Assembly (NCBI RefSeq): GCF_003148625.1
Contig: NZ_QGGO01000018.1
Coordinates: 40,747 to 104,746, forward strand
Origin: Arcicella aurantiaca
GTDB taxonomy: Bacteria; Bacteroidota; Bacteroidia; Cytophagales; Spirosomataceae
Reading direction: 5' to 3'
DNA: 64,000 nt
The notes beneath the pieces are model-generated. The model searched no databases and was not told the DNA's origin. It saw nothing but the letters and a program-made list of their open reading frames with translations. Positions 27,638 to 34,783 of this stretch are shown here, piece by piece (the stretch's first letter is position 1; every line of letters starts with the position of its first letter). The position numbers and the translations under genes were made by a program.

Positions 27638-28179
27638 ATCGTACCTAATATTTCTAATAATCGTTTTTTCGCACGAATGTATTGCGTGCGAGATGTTGAT
27701 TCGGCAATACCCAAAACCTCAGCGATTTCTTCATGGTCATAACCTTCCAATAAATACAAACAAATAACCGTTCTGAAACCATCGGGGAGTTGCTGAATGG
27801 CGTGTTGTACTCGTTGAATGTCATAATTGAGACTTTCTTCGTCGTAAGATTCTTCATCACAAATATCAATACTTTCATCAATATCAACCAATTGTACTTT
27901 TCGGTTTCGTAACTGATTCAAGGCTCGATTAATCACAATTTGTTTTAACCACGCTCCAAAGGTACTTGTTTGTCTAAAATCATGAATTTTCTGAAAAGCG
28001 TCTAAAAAAGCGTCCTGCAAAACGTCTTCTGCTTCTCCGTTATGATTCACAATTCTGACCGCAACGTTATACATAGACTTTGCATAAAGCCGATAAATCT
28101 CATACTGAGCCTTGCGTTCGCCCCGACGGCAAGCCTCTACGAGTGGGAGATGTTTGTCTATGTAAAGCGTTTGTTCCAG
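27628..28179 (-). CDS. ECF-family RNA polymerase sigma factor with a non-ATG start
   Basis: The first ATG (28074) would begin inside region 2 (MYNVAVRIVNHNGEAEDVLQ). In the same frame upstream the reading is LEQTLYIDKHLPLVEACRRG and ERKAQYEIYRLYAKS, which restores the normal ECF N-terminus. The frame is open back to a stop at about 28190 without ATG, GTG or TTG, so a CTG at 28179 is the best start, giving 183 residues. Region 2 continues FGAWLKQIVINRALNQLRNR, and region 4 is LPDGFRTVICLYLLEGYDHE and AESTSRTQYIRAKKRLLEIL. The last three residues (MAR) are encoded by a palindrome. Confidence 0.85.
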   Translation of the reverse strand: MEQTLYIDKHLPLVEACRRGERKAQYEIYRLYAKSMYNVAVRIVNHNGEAEDVLQDAFLDAFQKIHDFRQTSTFGAWLKQIVINRALNQLRNRKVQLVDIDESIDICDEESYDEESLNYDIQRVQHAIQQLPDGFRTVICLYLLEGYDHEEIAEVLGIAESTSRTQYIRAKKRLLEILGTMAR

Positions 28180-28207
28180 AGGTAATTAATTGTGATTTGT
28201 GAATGAT

Positions 28208-28313
28208 TGTTTGAACTTGGATTTTTAAGATTGGAGGATTTCAAGATAAATTACGTACATCATTTTAGTAAAATCCTAAAATTTTTAAATCCTAAAAATC
28301 CAAGTTCAAACAA
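28208..28313. repeat. Palindrome between divergent sigma and antitoxin genes
   Basis: Arms TTGTTTGAACTTGGATTTTT (28208-28227) and AAAAATCCAAGTTCAAACAA (28294-28313) are perfectly complementary around a 66-base interior that contains further AAATCC words. This is one of few elements lying between 5' ends rather than at a 3' end. Confidence 0.9.
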
Positions 28314-28417
28314 ATGACACAGAATGTTTTTAGAATGTTGCAAATGTGGAAGAAAACTTGAGATAATTTTGAAGATGCGACATTTGTCGTTATATTTATG
28401 ACATAAATACAAGAAAA

Positions 28418-28840
28418 ATGATAAAGGCAAATACTAAACAAGAAGATATTTTTTTAATGCTTGGTCAAGGGCATGATTGGCAAGTGATTCAATTATCTCG
28501 TGAAGGAATTTCTAAAAGTATTTTATTTCAATTGGCAAGCCGTATCAACTTTACAGAAAAGGAGTTAGCCAATGTTTTAGACCTTTCAGAGAGAACACTT
28601 CAGCGTTATTCTGATGAAACAAAGTTAAGTAAAGTTGCTTCTGAAAAAACGATAGAATTGGCAGGGCTTTATCAATACGGAGAGGAAGTTTTTGGAACGA
28701 TTGATAGATTTAACGGCTGGATGAAGTCTCCTCATGCTTTATTCCAAAAACAACGTCCAATTGATATTTTGGATACTCATCGAGGATTTCAGATGGTACA
28801 TGATGAACTTGGTAGAATTGAACATGGCGTTTATATTTAG
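28418..28840 (+). CDS. Xre/MbcA/ParS-type antitoxin
   Basis: A 140-residue protein of the antitoxin class that pairs with RES toxins. Residues 40-75 form a Xre-like helix-turn-helix (ASRINFTEKELANVLDLSER followed by TLQRYS), and the C-terminal toxin-binding domain is seen in YGEEVFGTIDRFNGWMKSPH (about 90-110) and PIDILDTHRGFQMVHDELGR (117-136), the MbcA/ParS signature. It should repress its own promoter and neutralise the RES protein encoded 21 bases downstream. Confidence 0.92.
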   Translation: MIKANTKQEDIFLMLGQGHDWQVIQLSREGISKSILFQLASRINFTEKELANVLDLSERTLQRYSDETKLSKVASEKTIELAGLYQYGEEVFGTIDRFNGWMKSPHALFQKQRPIDILDTHRGFQMVHDELGRIEHGVYI

Positions 28841-28861
28841 CATGAAACTTAAATTTATTCA

Positions 28862-29317
28862 ATGAAAATACACAGAATTACGCCTCAAAAATATGCCTTA
28901 GATTTATCAGGAACTGGAGCAAAATTATACGGTGGACGTTGGAATAGAGTGGGAGTACCGTTACTATATACCAGTGAAAATCTGTCCCTTGTGGTTTTAG
29001 AAAATATAGTTCACATTCAGAATCCTGCATTTTTACCAATCTATCAAGCTATAACGATACAAATACCAGATTCTATCCAAGAATATTTTATCGACGATTT
29101 TCCCGCAAATTGGCTTACACAAGATGGATTTGAAGGATTAAGAAAAATAACTGACGACTTTGTTAAAACACAAGATTTTTTGGCGATGAAAGTTCCGTCT
29201 GCCATTATTCAAGATGAACATAATGTTTTAATCAATCCCTTGCATCCATTATTTAAGGAGATTGAAATTGTTAAAAAGCAAAATTTTTCCTTTGACCAAA
29301 GATTATTTACCCGATGA
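28862..29317 (+). CDS. RES-domain toxin (NAD+ phosphorylase family)
   Basis: A 151-residue RES protein; family members (for example MbcT) degrade NAD+ by phosphorolysis and stop growth unless held by the antitoxin. The signature is complete: RITPQKYALDLSGTGAKLYG and GRWNRVGVPLLYTSENLSL (about 5-43) hold the conserved Arg, Tyr and Ser residues, with E48 in VVLENIVH. QDEHNVLINPLHPLF near 115-130 is the usual C-terminal asparagine-proline element. The antitoxin gene is immediately upstream; the cupin gene downstream overlaps by four bases (ATGA), which suggests cotranscription. Confidence 0.93.
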   Translation: MKIHRITPQKYALDLSGTGAKLYGGRWNRVGVPLLYTSENLSLVVLENIVHIQNPAFLPIYQAITIQIPDSIQEYFIDDFPANWLTQDGFEGLRKITDDFVKTQDFLAMKVPSAIIQDEHNVLINPLHPLFKEIEIVKKQNFSFDQRLFTR

Positions 29318-29817
29318 CTAAACCCGCTCAATTTTACATCAACGCCTATAATATGCAAGCTCATCCAGAAGGTGGATATTTTGCAGAAACCTATCGTTCG
29401 ACGGAAAATATTCCTCAAAATGCCCTTCCAAGCCGTTTTAAAGGCGACCGTAGTTTTTCTACGGGAATTTATTTCTTGTTGGAAAGTCACCATATTTCAG
29501 CCCTTCATCGGATAGAATCAGACGAAATGTGGCATTTTTATGCAGGTTGTCCGTTGAATGTTTATGTAATTGATAATCAGGGAGAGTTGACAATTATTCG
29601 CTTAGGTAATAATCCTGAGAATGGCGAAGTTTTTCAAGCGGTCGTTCCCGCAGGATGTTGGTTTGGCTCAAAACCTGCTGAATCTGATAGTTATTCTTTA
29701 GTGGGTTGTACCGTTGCCCCAGGCTTTGATTTTGAAGATTTTGAAATGAAAAACAGAACTGAGTTATTAACAATGTTTCCACAACATAAAGAAGTTGTGG
29801 ATATGCTTACTTATTAA
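29314..29817 (+). CDS. Cupin-domain protein (DUF985)
   Basis: A 167-residue single-domain cupin. HPEGGYFAETYRST (about 17-30), STGIYFLLESHHISALHRIE, DEMWHFYAG with metal-type histidines and a final APGFDFEDFEM are hallmarks of the DUF985 family. Its biochemical function is unknown, although related proteins bind metal or sugars. It overlaps the RES toxin stop by four bases, an unusual third gene for a toxin-antitoxin operon. The stop codon is followed directly by a tandem repeat element. Confidence 0.88.
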   Translation: MTKPAQFYINAYNMQAHPEGGYFAETYRSTENIPQNALPSRFKGDRSFSTGIYFLLESHHISALHRIESDEMWHFYAGCPLNVYVIDNQGELTIIRLGNNPENGEVFQAVVPAGCWFGSKPAESDSYSLVGCTVAPGFDFEDFEMKNRTELLTMFPQHKEVVDMLTY

Positions 29818-30032
29818 TTGGTTATTGGTTATTGGTAGATTGGTTACTGGTAGATTGGTTACTGGTAGATTGGTTACTGGTTGATTGGTTATTGGTTGAT
29901 TGGTTATTGGTTGATTGGTTATTGGTTGATTGGTTATTGGTTGATTGGTTATTGGTTGATTGGTTATAAGAATGCCACATCTGTCGATAACTAATTGACC
30001 AATAACCAGTAACCAATAACCAATCCCCAATA
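29818..30032. repeat. TTGGTTA-type tandem array between convergent genes
   Basis: From 29818 the word TTGGTTA/TTGGTTG repeats, first as 15-mers with ACTGGTAG and then as 15-mers built of TTGGTTATTGGTTGA to about 29965. The complementary words (CCAATAACCAGTAACCAATA) follow at 29998-30032. It fills the whole gap between the cupin stop and the DUF4136 stop. Confidence 0.95.
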
Positions 30033-30038
30033 ACAACT

Positions 30039-30629
30039 CTACTTGCTCGCTAAAACTTGCGATGTTACTATTGTTTTACCAGCAATATAGTCCTTTGCGA
30101 ATATTTTATAATTATCAAAAATCTGTCTTGTAGCTACTCTAAGGGCTTTTGCATCAATTTTACTTGTTTCTGGTTGAGCAATTCCTGCTGCATATCCCAT
30201 CCAAATTGGTCTATTTGAATCATTTTCTACAAATTGAAGTAAAAGTGTTCCTTTTCTAAGTCTAATTCTACGAAGTTCTTCATTCATATTTTCCTTTCCC
30301 AAACCTCTAAACGAACGTTGAAGAACCGATAAATTAACATCATTTGGAAAAAGTGCATAAAAAACAATCAGATTTGGACGTTCTCGTGAGTCCTGATAAC
30401 CCCGAAGTTTCATCTGGTTGCCAATTTCATCAATAACGGCTTGAAATTGATAAGTTGTATCAATAACATTAAACTGTTTTTCAACGGTTGTAAATGACTG
30501 ATAATTAGGTTTAAAAACTTCATCTTCAATTTCTCTATGACAAGCAGTGCCTATCTGGAAACCATTTCTATTGCAAGATGTTATTAAAGCAATGGATGCT
30601 ACAAAAAATAATAAATAGATTTTTTTCAT
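30039..30629 (-). CDS. DUF4136-family lipoprotein
   Basis: A 196-residue envelope lipoprotein. The signal MKKIYLLFFVASIALITSCN has its lipobox cysteine at residue 19. The body shows the DUF4136 pattern: FKPNYQSFTTVEKQFNVID, then IGNQMKLRGYQDSRERPNLI with the alpha/beta core, and IWMGYAAG near 148. Function is unknown. It stands alone and convergent with the cupin gene. Confidence 0.83.
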   Translation of the reverse strand: MKKIYLLFFVASIALITSCNRNGFQIGTACHREIEDEVFKPNYQSFTTVEKQFNVIDTTYQFQAVIDEIGNQMKLRGYQDSRERPNLIVFYALFPNDVNLSVLQRSFRGLGKENMNEELRRIRLRKGTLLLQFVENDSNRPIWMGYAAGIAQPETSKIDAKALRVATRQIFDNYKIFAKDYIAGKTIVTSQVLASK

Positions 30630-30866
30630 AATAGAGCTGATTTTAATGAACGAATGATTTAATCATCTGATTTTTACATTATCCTGATAAATGATGGAAT
30701 TTAAGTAGCTTGTTGTTTGTATTCGTAAAATAGTAGTTCGCTTTGGTGAACTATGTTGATAAATTTAAACTATTAAATTGTGGCTTGTCCGTTAAAGATT
30801 TTCAGAATTGCCTTCAGCTTATGAAATGACTAAATAATGGATAAATTAGAATTAATGAATTTTAAG

Positions 30867-31577
30867 ATGAACAAAAAAATAAAAATTCGTGTAGATGTGG
30901 TTTCGGACATTGTTTGTCCTTGGTGTTATATTGGTAAGCGTAGGTTAGAAAATGCTATTAAATATACACAAACTTCTGATAATGTGCAAGTTGAAGACAT
31001 AGAAATTGTCTATCATCCTTTTCAACTTGACCCTTCTGTCCCAATTGAAGGAACAGATTTTCAGCTTTATATGGAAAACCGTTTTGGAGGAAATATTCTT
31101 GATAAATTTCATCAAGTAGAACAAGCTGCCGAAACAGAAGGCTTGTCGTTTGATTTTGCTAATTTACCCAAAGCTATCAATACTTTTACACTTCACAGAA
31201 TACTTACGTTGGCAGAACAAGAAGGGATTCAGGCAGATGTTAAAGAGGCTTTTATGAAAGCGTATTTTGTGGATAAAATTGATTTGACAGTAGATGAAAA
31301 TCTCGTGTCAATCATGGCAAATTATGGTTGGGACGGAGCAAAAACCAAAGGAATTATTTATTCAGATATTGCTTCTGACGAAGTAAAAGAAGAAATGAAT
31401 TATTATCGTCAATTAGGAATTTCTGGCGTTCCTTTCTTTATTTTTAATCAGAAATATGCCGTTTCTGGAGCTCAACCGTCAGATGTATTTACGGAAGTTA
31501 TCGAGAAAGTTGCTCAAGAATTGGAAATAGCCAATGTGGAGGGTGAAGTCTGTGATATTGACGGCGAAAATTGTTGA
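30867..31577 (+). CDS. DsbA-family oxidoreductase (FrnE-like)
   Basis: A 236-residue cytoplasmic thioredoxin-fold protein. The active site CPWC is at residues 17-20 (VVSDIVCPWCYIGKRRLENA), a helical insertion occupies about 60-170, and the cis-proline loop is GISGVPFFIFNQKYAVSGAQ near 187-206. FrnE-type members act as disulfide isomerases or in polyketide and stress pathways. Two upstream ATGs (30837, 30855) are possible starts; the third (MNKKIKIRVDVVSD) gives the usual short strand before the active site. The C-terminal CDIDGENC is an extra cysteine pair. Confidence 0.87.
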   Translation: MNKKIKIRVDVVSDIVCPWCYIGKRRLENAIKYTQTSDNVQVEDIEIVYHPFQLDPSVPIEGTDFQLYMENRFGGNILDKFHQVEQAAETEGLSFDFANLPKAINTFTLHRILTLAEQEGIQADVKEAFMKAYFVDKIDLTVDENLVSIMANYGWDGAKTKGIIYSDIASDEVKEEMNYYRQLGISGVPFFIFNQKYAVSGAQPSDVFTEVIEKVAQELEIANVEGEVCDIDGENC

Positions 31578-31583
31578 AATTAA

Positions 31584-31673
31584 TAGCCCACAGATAATAC
31601 GGATGATACAGATTTTCACAGATTTTTTATTTATCATGTGAAAATCGGTTAAATCCGTATCATCTGTGGGCTA
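31584..31673. repeat. Palindromic element between convergent genes
   Basis: TAGCCCACAGATAATACGGA on the left pairs with the right arm ending CATCTGTGGGCTA. It begins six bases after the DsbA-like stop and ends four bases before the comB stop. Confidence 0.88.
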
Positions 31674-31677
31674 AAAT

Positions 31678-32382
31678 TCACATATTTACCAACGAATTAC
31701 CTCTTAAAACGGGTAAAACATCGTATAAATCATGCTGTAAACAATACGCTATATCTTTTTGAATTCCAAGACGTTGTAATCTTTTCACGTGTGAAGATGA
31801 AGCTACGCAAGCCAACAAATCGTCTTTGCCTAAATTATAAAGACGTTGAGCCATCAATGCAGCGTCTTCTTCAATCATAAATTCGTCTTGTAAACGCTCT
31901 ACCAAAGCACCTGCAAAAAGCGTATCCTCTAAATTGGGTTTGCCTTTCCAACCTGCACAAAGTACCAAAACATCATATTGTTGGTCTTTTAAGTAAGTGG
32001 TTAAAGCTCCTAAATTCAAGAAAGAACCCACCATTACTTTTACCGCATTTTTCGATTTTGTAATTGCCAAAGTACCGTTGGTTGTGGTTACACAAATAGT
32101 TGAACCTTGTACTTTTTCAGCCATGTAGCTAAATGGCGAATTGTCAAAATCAAAACCGTCTGGTGTTTTTCCATCACGTTCAGCGGCAGCTAAATATCCT
32201 TTTTGCTGATAAGCTACGCATTCATCAACGGTGGCAACGGGAATAATGGCTTCTACGCCATTGGCAAAAGCCGTTGTCATACAAGAAGTAGCTCTAAAAA
32301 TATCAACTACAACAACAATTGAATTTTCAATATCGTGAAGATGTAATAATTCTGGGGTTAAGCAAACGTCAATTTTTTTCAT
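31678..32382 (-). CDS. comB: 2-phosphosulfolactate phosphatase
   Basis: A 234-residue ComB-family magnesium phosphatase, which converts 2-phosphosulfolactate to sulfolactate in the coenzyme M or sulfonolipid-related route. Family motifs are present: VVVVDIFRATSCMTTAFANG (22-41), AAERDGKTPDGFDFDNSP (about 65-82) and ICVTTTNGTLAI (95-106). The other coenzyme M genes are not in the window; in Bacteroidota comB-like genes occur without them and their role is less clear. Confidence 0.9.
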   Translation of the reverse strand: MKKIDVCLTPELLHLHDIENSIVVVVDIFRATSCMTTAFANGVEAIIPVATVDECVAYQQKGYLAAAERDGKTPDGFDFDNSPFSYMAEKVQGSTICVTTTNGTLAITKSKNAVKVMVGSFLNLGALTTYLKDQQYDVLVLCAGWKGKPNLEDTLFAGALVERLQDEFMIEEDAALMAQRLYNLGKDDLLACVASSSHVKRLQRLGIQKDIAYCLQHDLYDVLPVLRGNSLVNM

Positions 32383-32384
32383 TT

Positions 32385-32449
32385 TGTAATCCGATGCCTC
32401 TGCATCGGGGGATAATTGTTCTTATCCGATGCGGAAGCATCGAGTTACA
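32385..32449. repeat. Palindrome overlapping the gcvT stop codon
   Basis: Left TGTAATCCGATGC...GCATCGGGGGATAA (32385-32415) and right TTATCCGATGC...GCATCGAGTTACA (32422-32449) are complementary, and each arm is also a hairpin. The last bases contain the gcvT stop codon (TAA, 32447-32445). Confidence 0.9.
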
Positions 32450-33545
32450 CTTTCAAAAACGGCATTTTAGTTACAACTGCCTTTAAATATTTATTACGGA
32501 TATTGATATAGATTTCAGAGCCATTTTTGCTGAATTCTGTGGCAACATATCCCATTCCGATTCCTTTACTCATTGATGGCGACTGCGTTCCAGAAGTAAC
32601 TTCACCGATGATATTTCCTGCGGCATCCATGATTTCGTAATGTTGTCTTGGAATACCTCTGTCAATCATTTCAAAGCCTACCAATTTCTTAGTTACGCCA
32701 TTTTCTTTGATTTTTTTATGGAAATCAGCATTAATAAATTCTTTGTTGAATTTGGTAATCCAACCTAAACCTGCTTCAATTGGAGACGTTGTATCATCAA
32801 TATCATGTCCGTATAAACAATAACCCATTTCGGTACGCAAAGTGTCTCTTGCTCCTAAACCAACAGGGACGATATTGAATTCTGCACCTGCTTCAAAAAT
32901 AGCTTTCCACATTGCTTCAGCGTGTTCGTTTGGTACATAAACTTCCATTCCTCCTGCACCTGTATAACCAGTTGTTGCAATTAATACATCACTAATTCCT
33001 GCTACTGTTCCTTCTTTGAAAGTATAATATTCCATCGAGCCTAAATCTAAATCAGTAAGTTTTTGCATCGTTGCTACGCCTTTTGGACCTTGAACTGCAA
33101 AAAGACTCATGCCTTCGCTAATGTCCTGCATTTCTACACCAAATGAATTATGCGATTGCATCCAAGCCCAATCTTTCTCAATATTTGAGGCATTTACGAC
33201 CAAAAAGTATTCATTGTCGTTACGTTTATAAACCAAAAGGTCATCAACGATACCACCTTTATCATTTGGCAAACATGAATATTGAACTTTGCCCTCTACC
33301 AAAGCAGAAACATCATTGGAAGTAACATACTGTAAAAACTCAGTTGCACGCTCGCCTTTTACCACGAACTCGCCCATGTGTGAGACATCAAAAACGCCCA
33401 CTGAATTACGTACTGCTAAATGCTCTTGAATCAGATTTGTATATAAAACAGGCATTGAATAGCCTGCAAAAGGTACCATTTTCGCTCCGAGAGAAACGTG
33501 AAGGTCGTTGAGGTGTACAAATTTTAGTTGTTCAGTTTGTTCCAT
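32445..33545 (-). CDS. gcvT: Glycine cleavage system T protein (aminomethyltransferase)
   Basis: A 366-residue tetrahydrofolate-dependent enzyme that releases ammonia from the aminomethyl group on the H protein. Typical segments are LHVSLGAKMVPFAGYSMPVL at the start, GVFDVSHMGEFVVKGE (48-63), TGYTGAGGMEVYVP (about 195-208) and GLGARDTLRTEMGYCLYGHD (about 232-251) with the folate-binding residues. Length is normal. gcvH and gcvP are not nearby. A TATTTTTG -7 box lies 28 bases upstream. The final codons and stop belong to a palindrome. Confidence 0.95.
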   Translation of the reverse strand: MEQTEQLKFVHLNDLHVSLGAKMVPFAGYSMPVLYTNLIQEHLAVRNSVGVFDVSHMGEFVVKGERATEFLQYVTSNDVSALVEGKVQYSCLPNDKGGIVDDLLVYKRNDNEYFLVVNASNIEKDWAWMQSHNSFGVEMQDISEGMSLFAVQGPKGVATMQKLTDLDLGSMEYYTFKEGTVAGISDVLIATTGYTGAGGMEVYVPNEHAEAMWKAIFEAGAEFNIVPVGLGARDTLRTEMGYCLYGHDIDDTTSPIEAGLGWITKFNKEFINADFHKKIKENGVTKKLVGFEMIDRGIPRQHYEIMDAAGNIIGEVTSGTQSPSMSKGIGMGYVATEFSKNGSEIYINIRNKYLKAVVTKMPFLKV

Positions 33546-33572
33546 TGAATGATTTGTTCGGTTTTAATGCTA

Positions 33573-33580
33573 CAAAAATA
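33573..33580 (-). promoter_or_regulatory. -7 box upstream of gcvT
   Basis: TATTTTTG on the minus strand fits TAnnTTTG and predicts a leader of about 20 bases. The -33 region overlaps the adjacent terminator hairpin and shows no TTTG. Confidence 0.4.
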
Positions 33581-33583
33581 CAA

Positions 33584-33625
33584 TAAAAAAACCTGATAGT
33601 CAGCAGAAAATGGCTATCAGGTTTT
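33584..33625 (-). terminator. Intrinsic terminator of the M28 peptidase gene
   Basis: CCTGATAG and CTATCAGG form the stem. The A run at 33584-33591 becomes a U run on the minus-strand transcript. It separates the peptidase gene from the gcvT promoter. Confidence 0.75.
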
Positions 33626-33648
33626 CTTCTAAGAAGTTATATTCAAAT

Positions 33649-34665
33649 TTATTCTTGATAAAGTGTACTCAGAACCGTTTGTCCAACCGCTTTGAGCGTG
33701 TTTTTATCAATATTACTCAAATTATCTCCGTGTGTGTGGTGGTATTTCCAGAAGGTTTCTGGAGAATTTGGATGAAGCTCAACAATATCAATCATTTGGA
33801 TTTTTCCAACGTCATTTACTGCTGTATGGTCGTCGGTTAATCCTCCACCATCAGCATCAATAAAAGTTGTTGAATACCCCAAGCGACTGGCAATATCCCA
33901 AATATTTCTAACAATCATTGGAGCGTATTGCATAGAAGTGCCTTCATGCGGGAAAACTGCCCCTTTTCCGCCTACCATATCCAATAAAATTCCGTAGTAA
34001 GCCGTATAATTTTCTTTGTGTTTATGTGCTGCCCAATATTGCGAACCTAATCCCCAAGACTCAGGTTTGTGTTCGCCTTTGTAATCTTCTGGTTCTCCGT
34101 GGTCTTCTACGTCAAAGAAAATAATATCAACGCCAACGTTTGGTTTTTGTGTTGCTTGTTGAATAGTACGAGCCAATTCTAACAAAACACCAACGCCACT
34201 ACCACCGTCGTTTGCTCCGTCGATTGGAGAGTTTTTGTCTTTGGTATCTTTATCGGCCACCGAACGAGAATCCCAGTGAGCCGTTAATAAAATGCGTTTT
34301 GGAGCAGATGGATTGATACTTCCAATGATATTTCGAGCATTCATTTTTGTGCCATCGTATTTTGTGGCTACAAAGTCTTGTGAAATTACTTCACAACCAA
34401 ATTGCTTCAATTTTGCCACTAAGTAATCGCCACAAGCTTTATGTGCTTTTGTATTGGGAACTCTTGGACCAAAATCCACTTGTGCTTTTACGTAAGCGAA
34501 AGCAGAATCAGCCTTAAAATCTGGAGCAGGATTTAGCGTAATGGCAACGTCTTCAACGGGAGCAGATTCTGTCGAAGCAGGTTTTTGACAAGATTTAAAA
34601 TAAACCGCCACACCCGAAAATACGAAAATGGCTAAGAAAATAAGAGAAATGCGTTGTGTTTTCAT
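33649..34665 (-). CDS. M28-family peptidase / glutaminyl-peptide cyclotransferase-like
   Basis: A 338-residue exported zinc enzyme. The N-terminus (ISLIFLAIFVFSGVAVYFKS) is a signal anchor or lipoprotein signal with a cysteine at 26 (YFKSCQ). Zinc ligand segments follow the M28 order: LLTAHWDSRS (about 126-135), SPIDGANDGGSGVGVLLELA (about 147-166) and FFDVEDHGEPEDY near 185. The GxGSQYWAAHK and DADGGGLTDDH segments resemble bacterial glutaminyl cyclases as much as aminopeptidases, so the reaction is uncertain. It is followed by a clear terminator. Confidence 0.87.
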   Translation of the reverse strand: MKTQRISLIFLAIFVFSGVAVYFKSCQKPASTESAPVEDVAITLNPAPDFKADSAFAYVKAQVDFGPRVPNTKAHKACGDYLVAKLKQFGCEVISQDFVATKYDGTKMNARNIIGSINPSAPKRILLTAHWDSRSVADKDTKDKNSPIDGANDGGSGVGVLLELARTIQQATQKPNVGVDIIFFDVEDHGEPEDYKGEHKPESWGLGSQYWAAHKHKENYTAYYGILLDMVGGKGAVFPHEGTSMQYAPMIVRNIWDIASRLGYSTTFIDADGGGLTDDHTAVNDVGKIQMIDIVELHPNSPETFWKYHHTHGDNLSNIDKNTLKAVGQTVLSTLYQE

Positions 34666-34671
34666 TTTGTT

Positions 34672-34782
34672 TAGTAGGACAGGTTCCTAAGCTGTCGGTC
34701 GTCTTTATGTTTTAGACAGGTTGGAAACCTGTGTTACTTGTCAGTTGTCTTTATTTTTTGACAGGTTGGAAACCTGTGTTAC
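34672..34782. repeat. Tandem 45-bp palindromic units at the GH3 stop codon
   Basis: Two direct copies of GACAGGTTGGAAACCTGT plus GTTAC (about 34715-34737 and 34760-34782) lie 45 bases apart, and a diverged inverted copy (GGACAGGTTCCTAAGCTGTC) precedes them at 34679. Each unit is a hairpin. The last copy ends two bases before the GH3 stop codon. Confidence 0.88.
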
Positions 34783-34783
34783 A

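Noticed and set aside
29767..30036. Open frames coding repeated NQPIT peptides
   Set aside because: They are produced by the 15-base repeat, which lacks stops in several frames, and lie between two facing gene ends.
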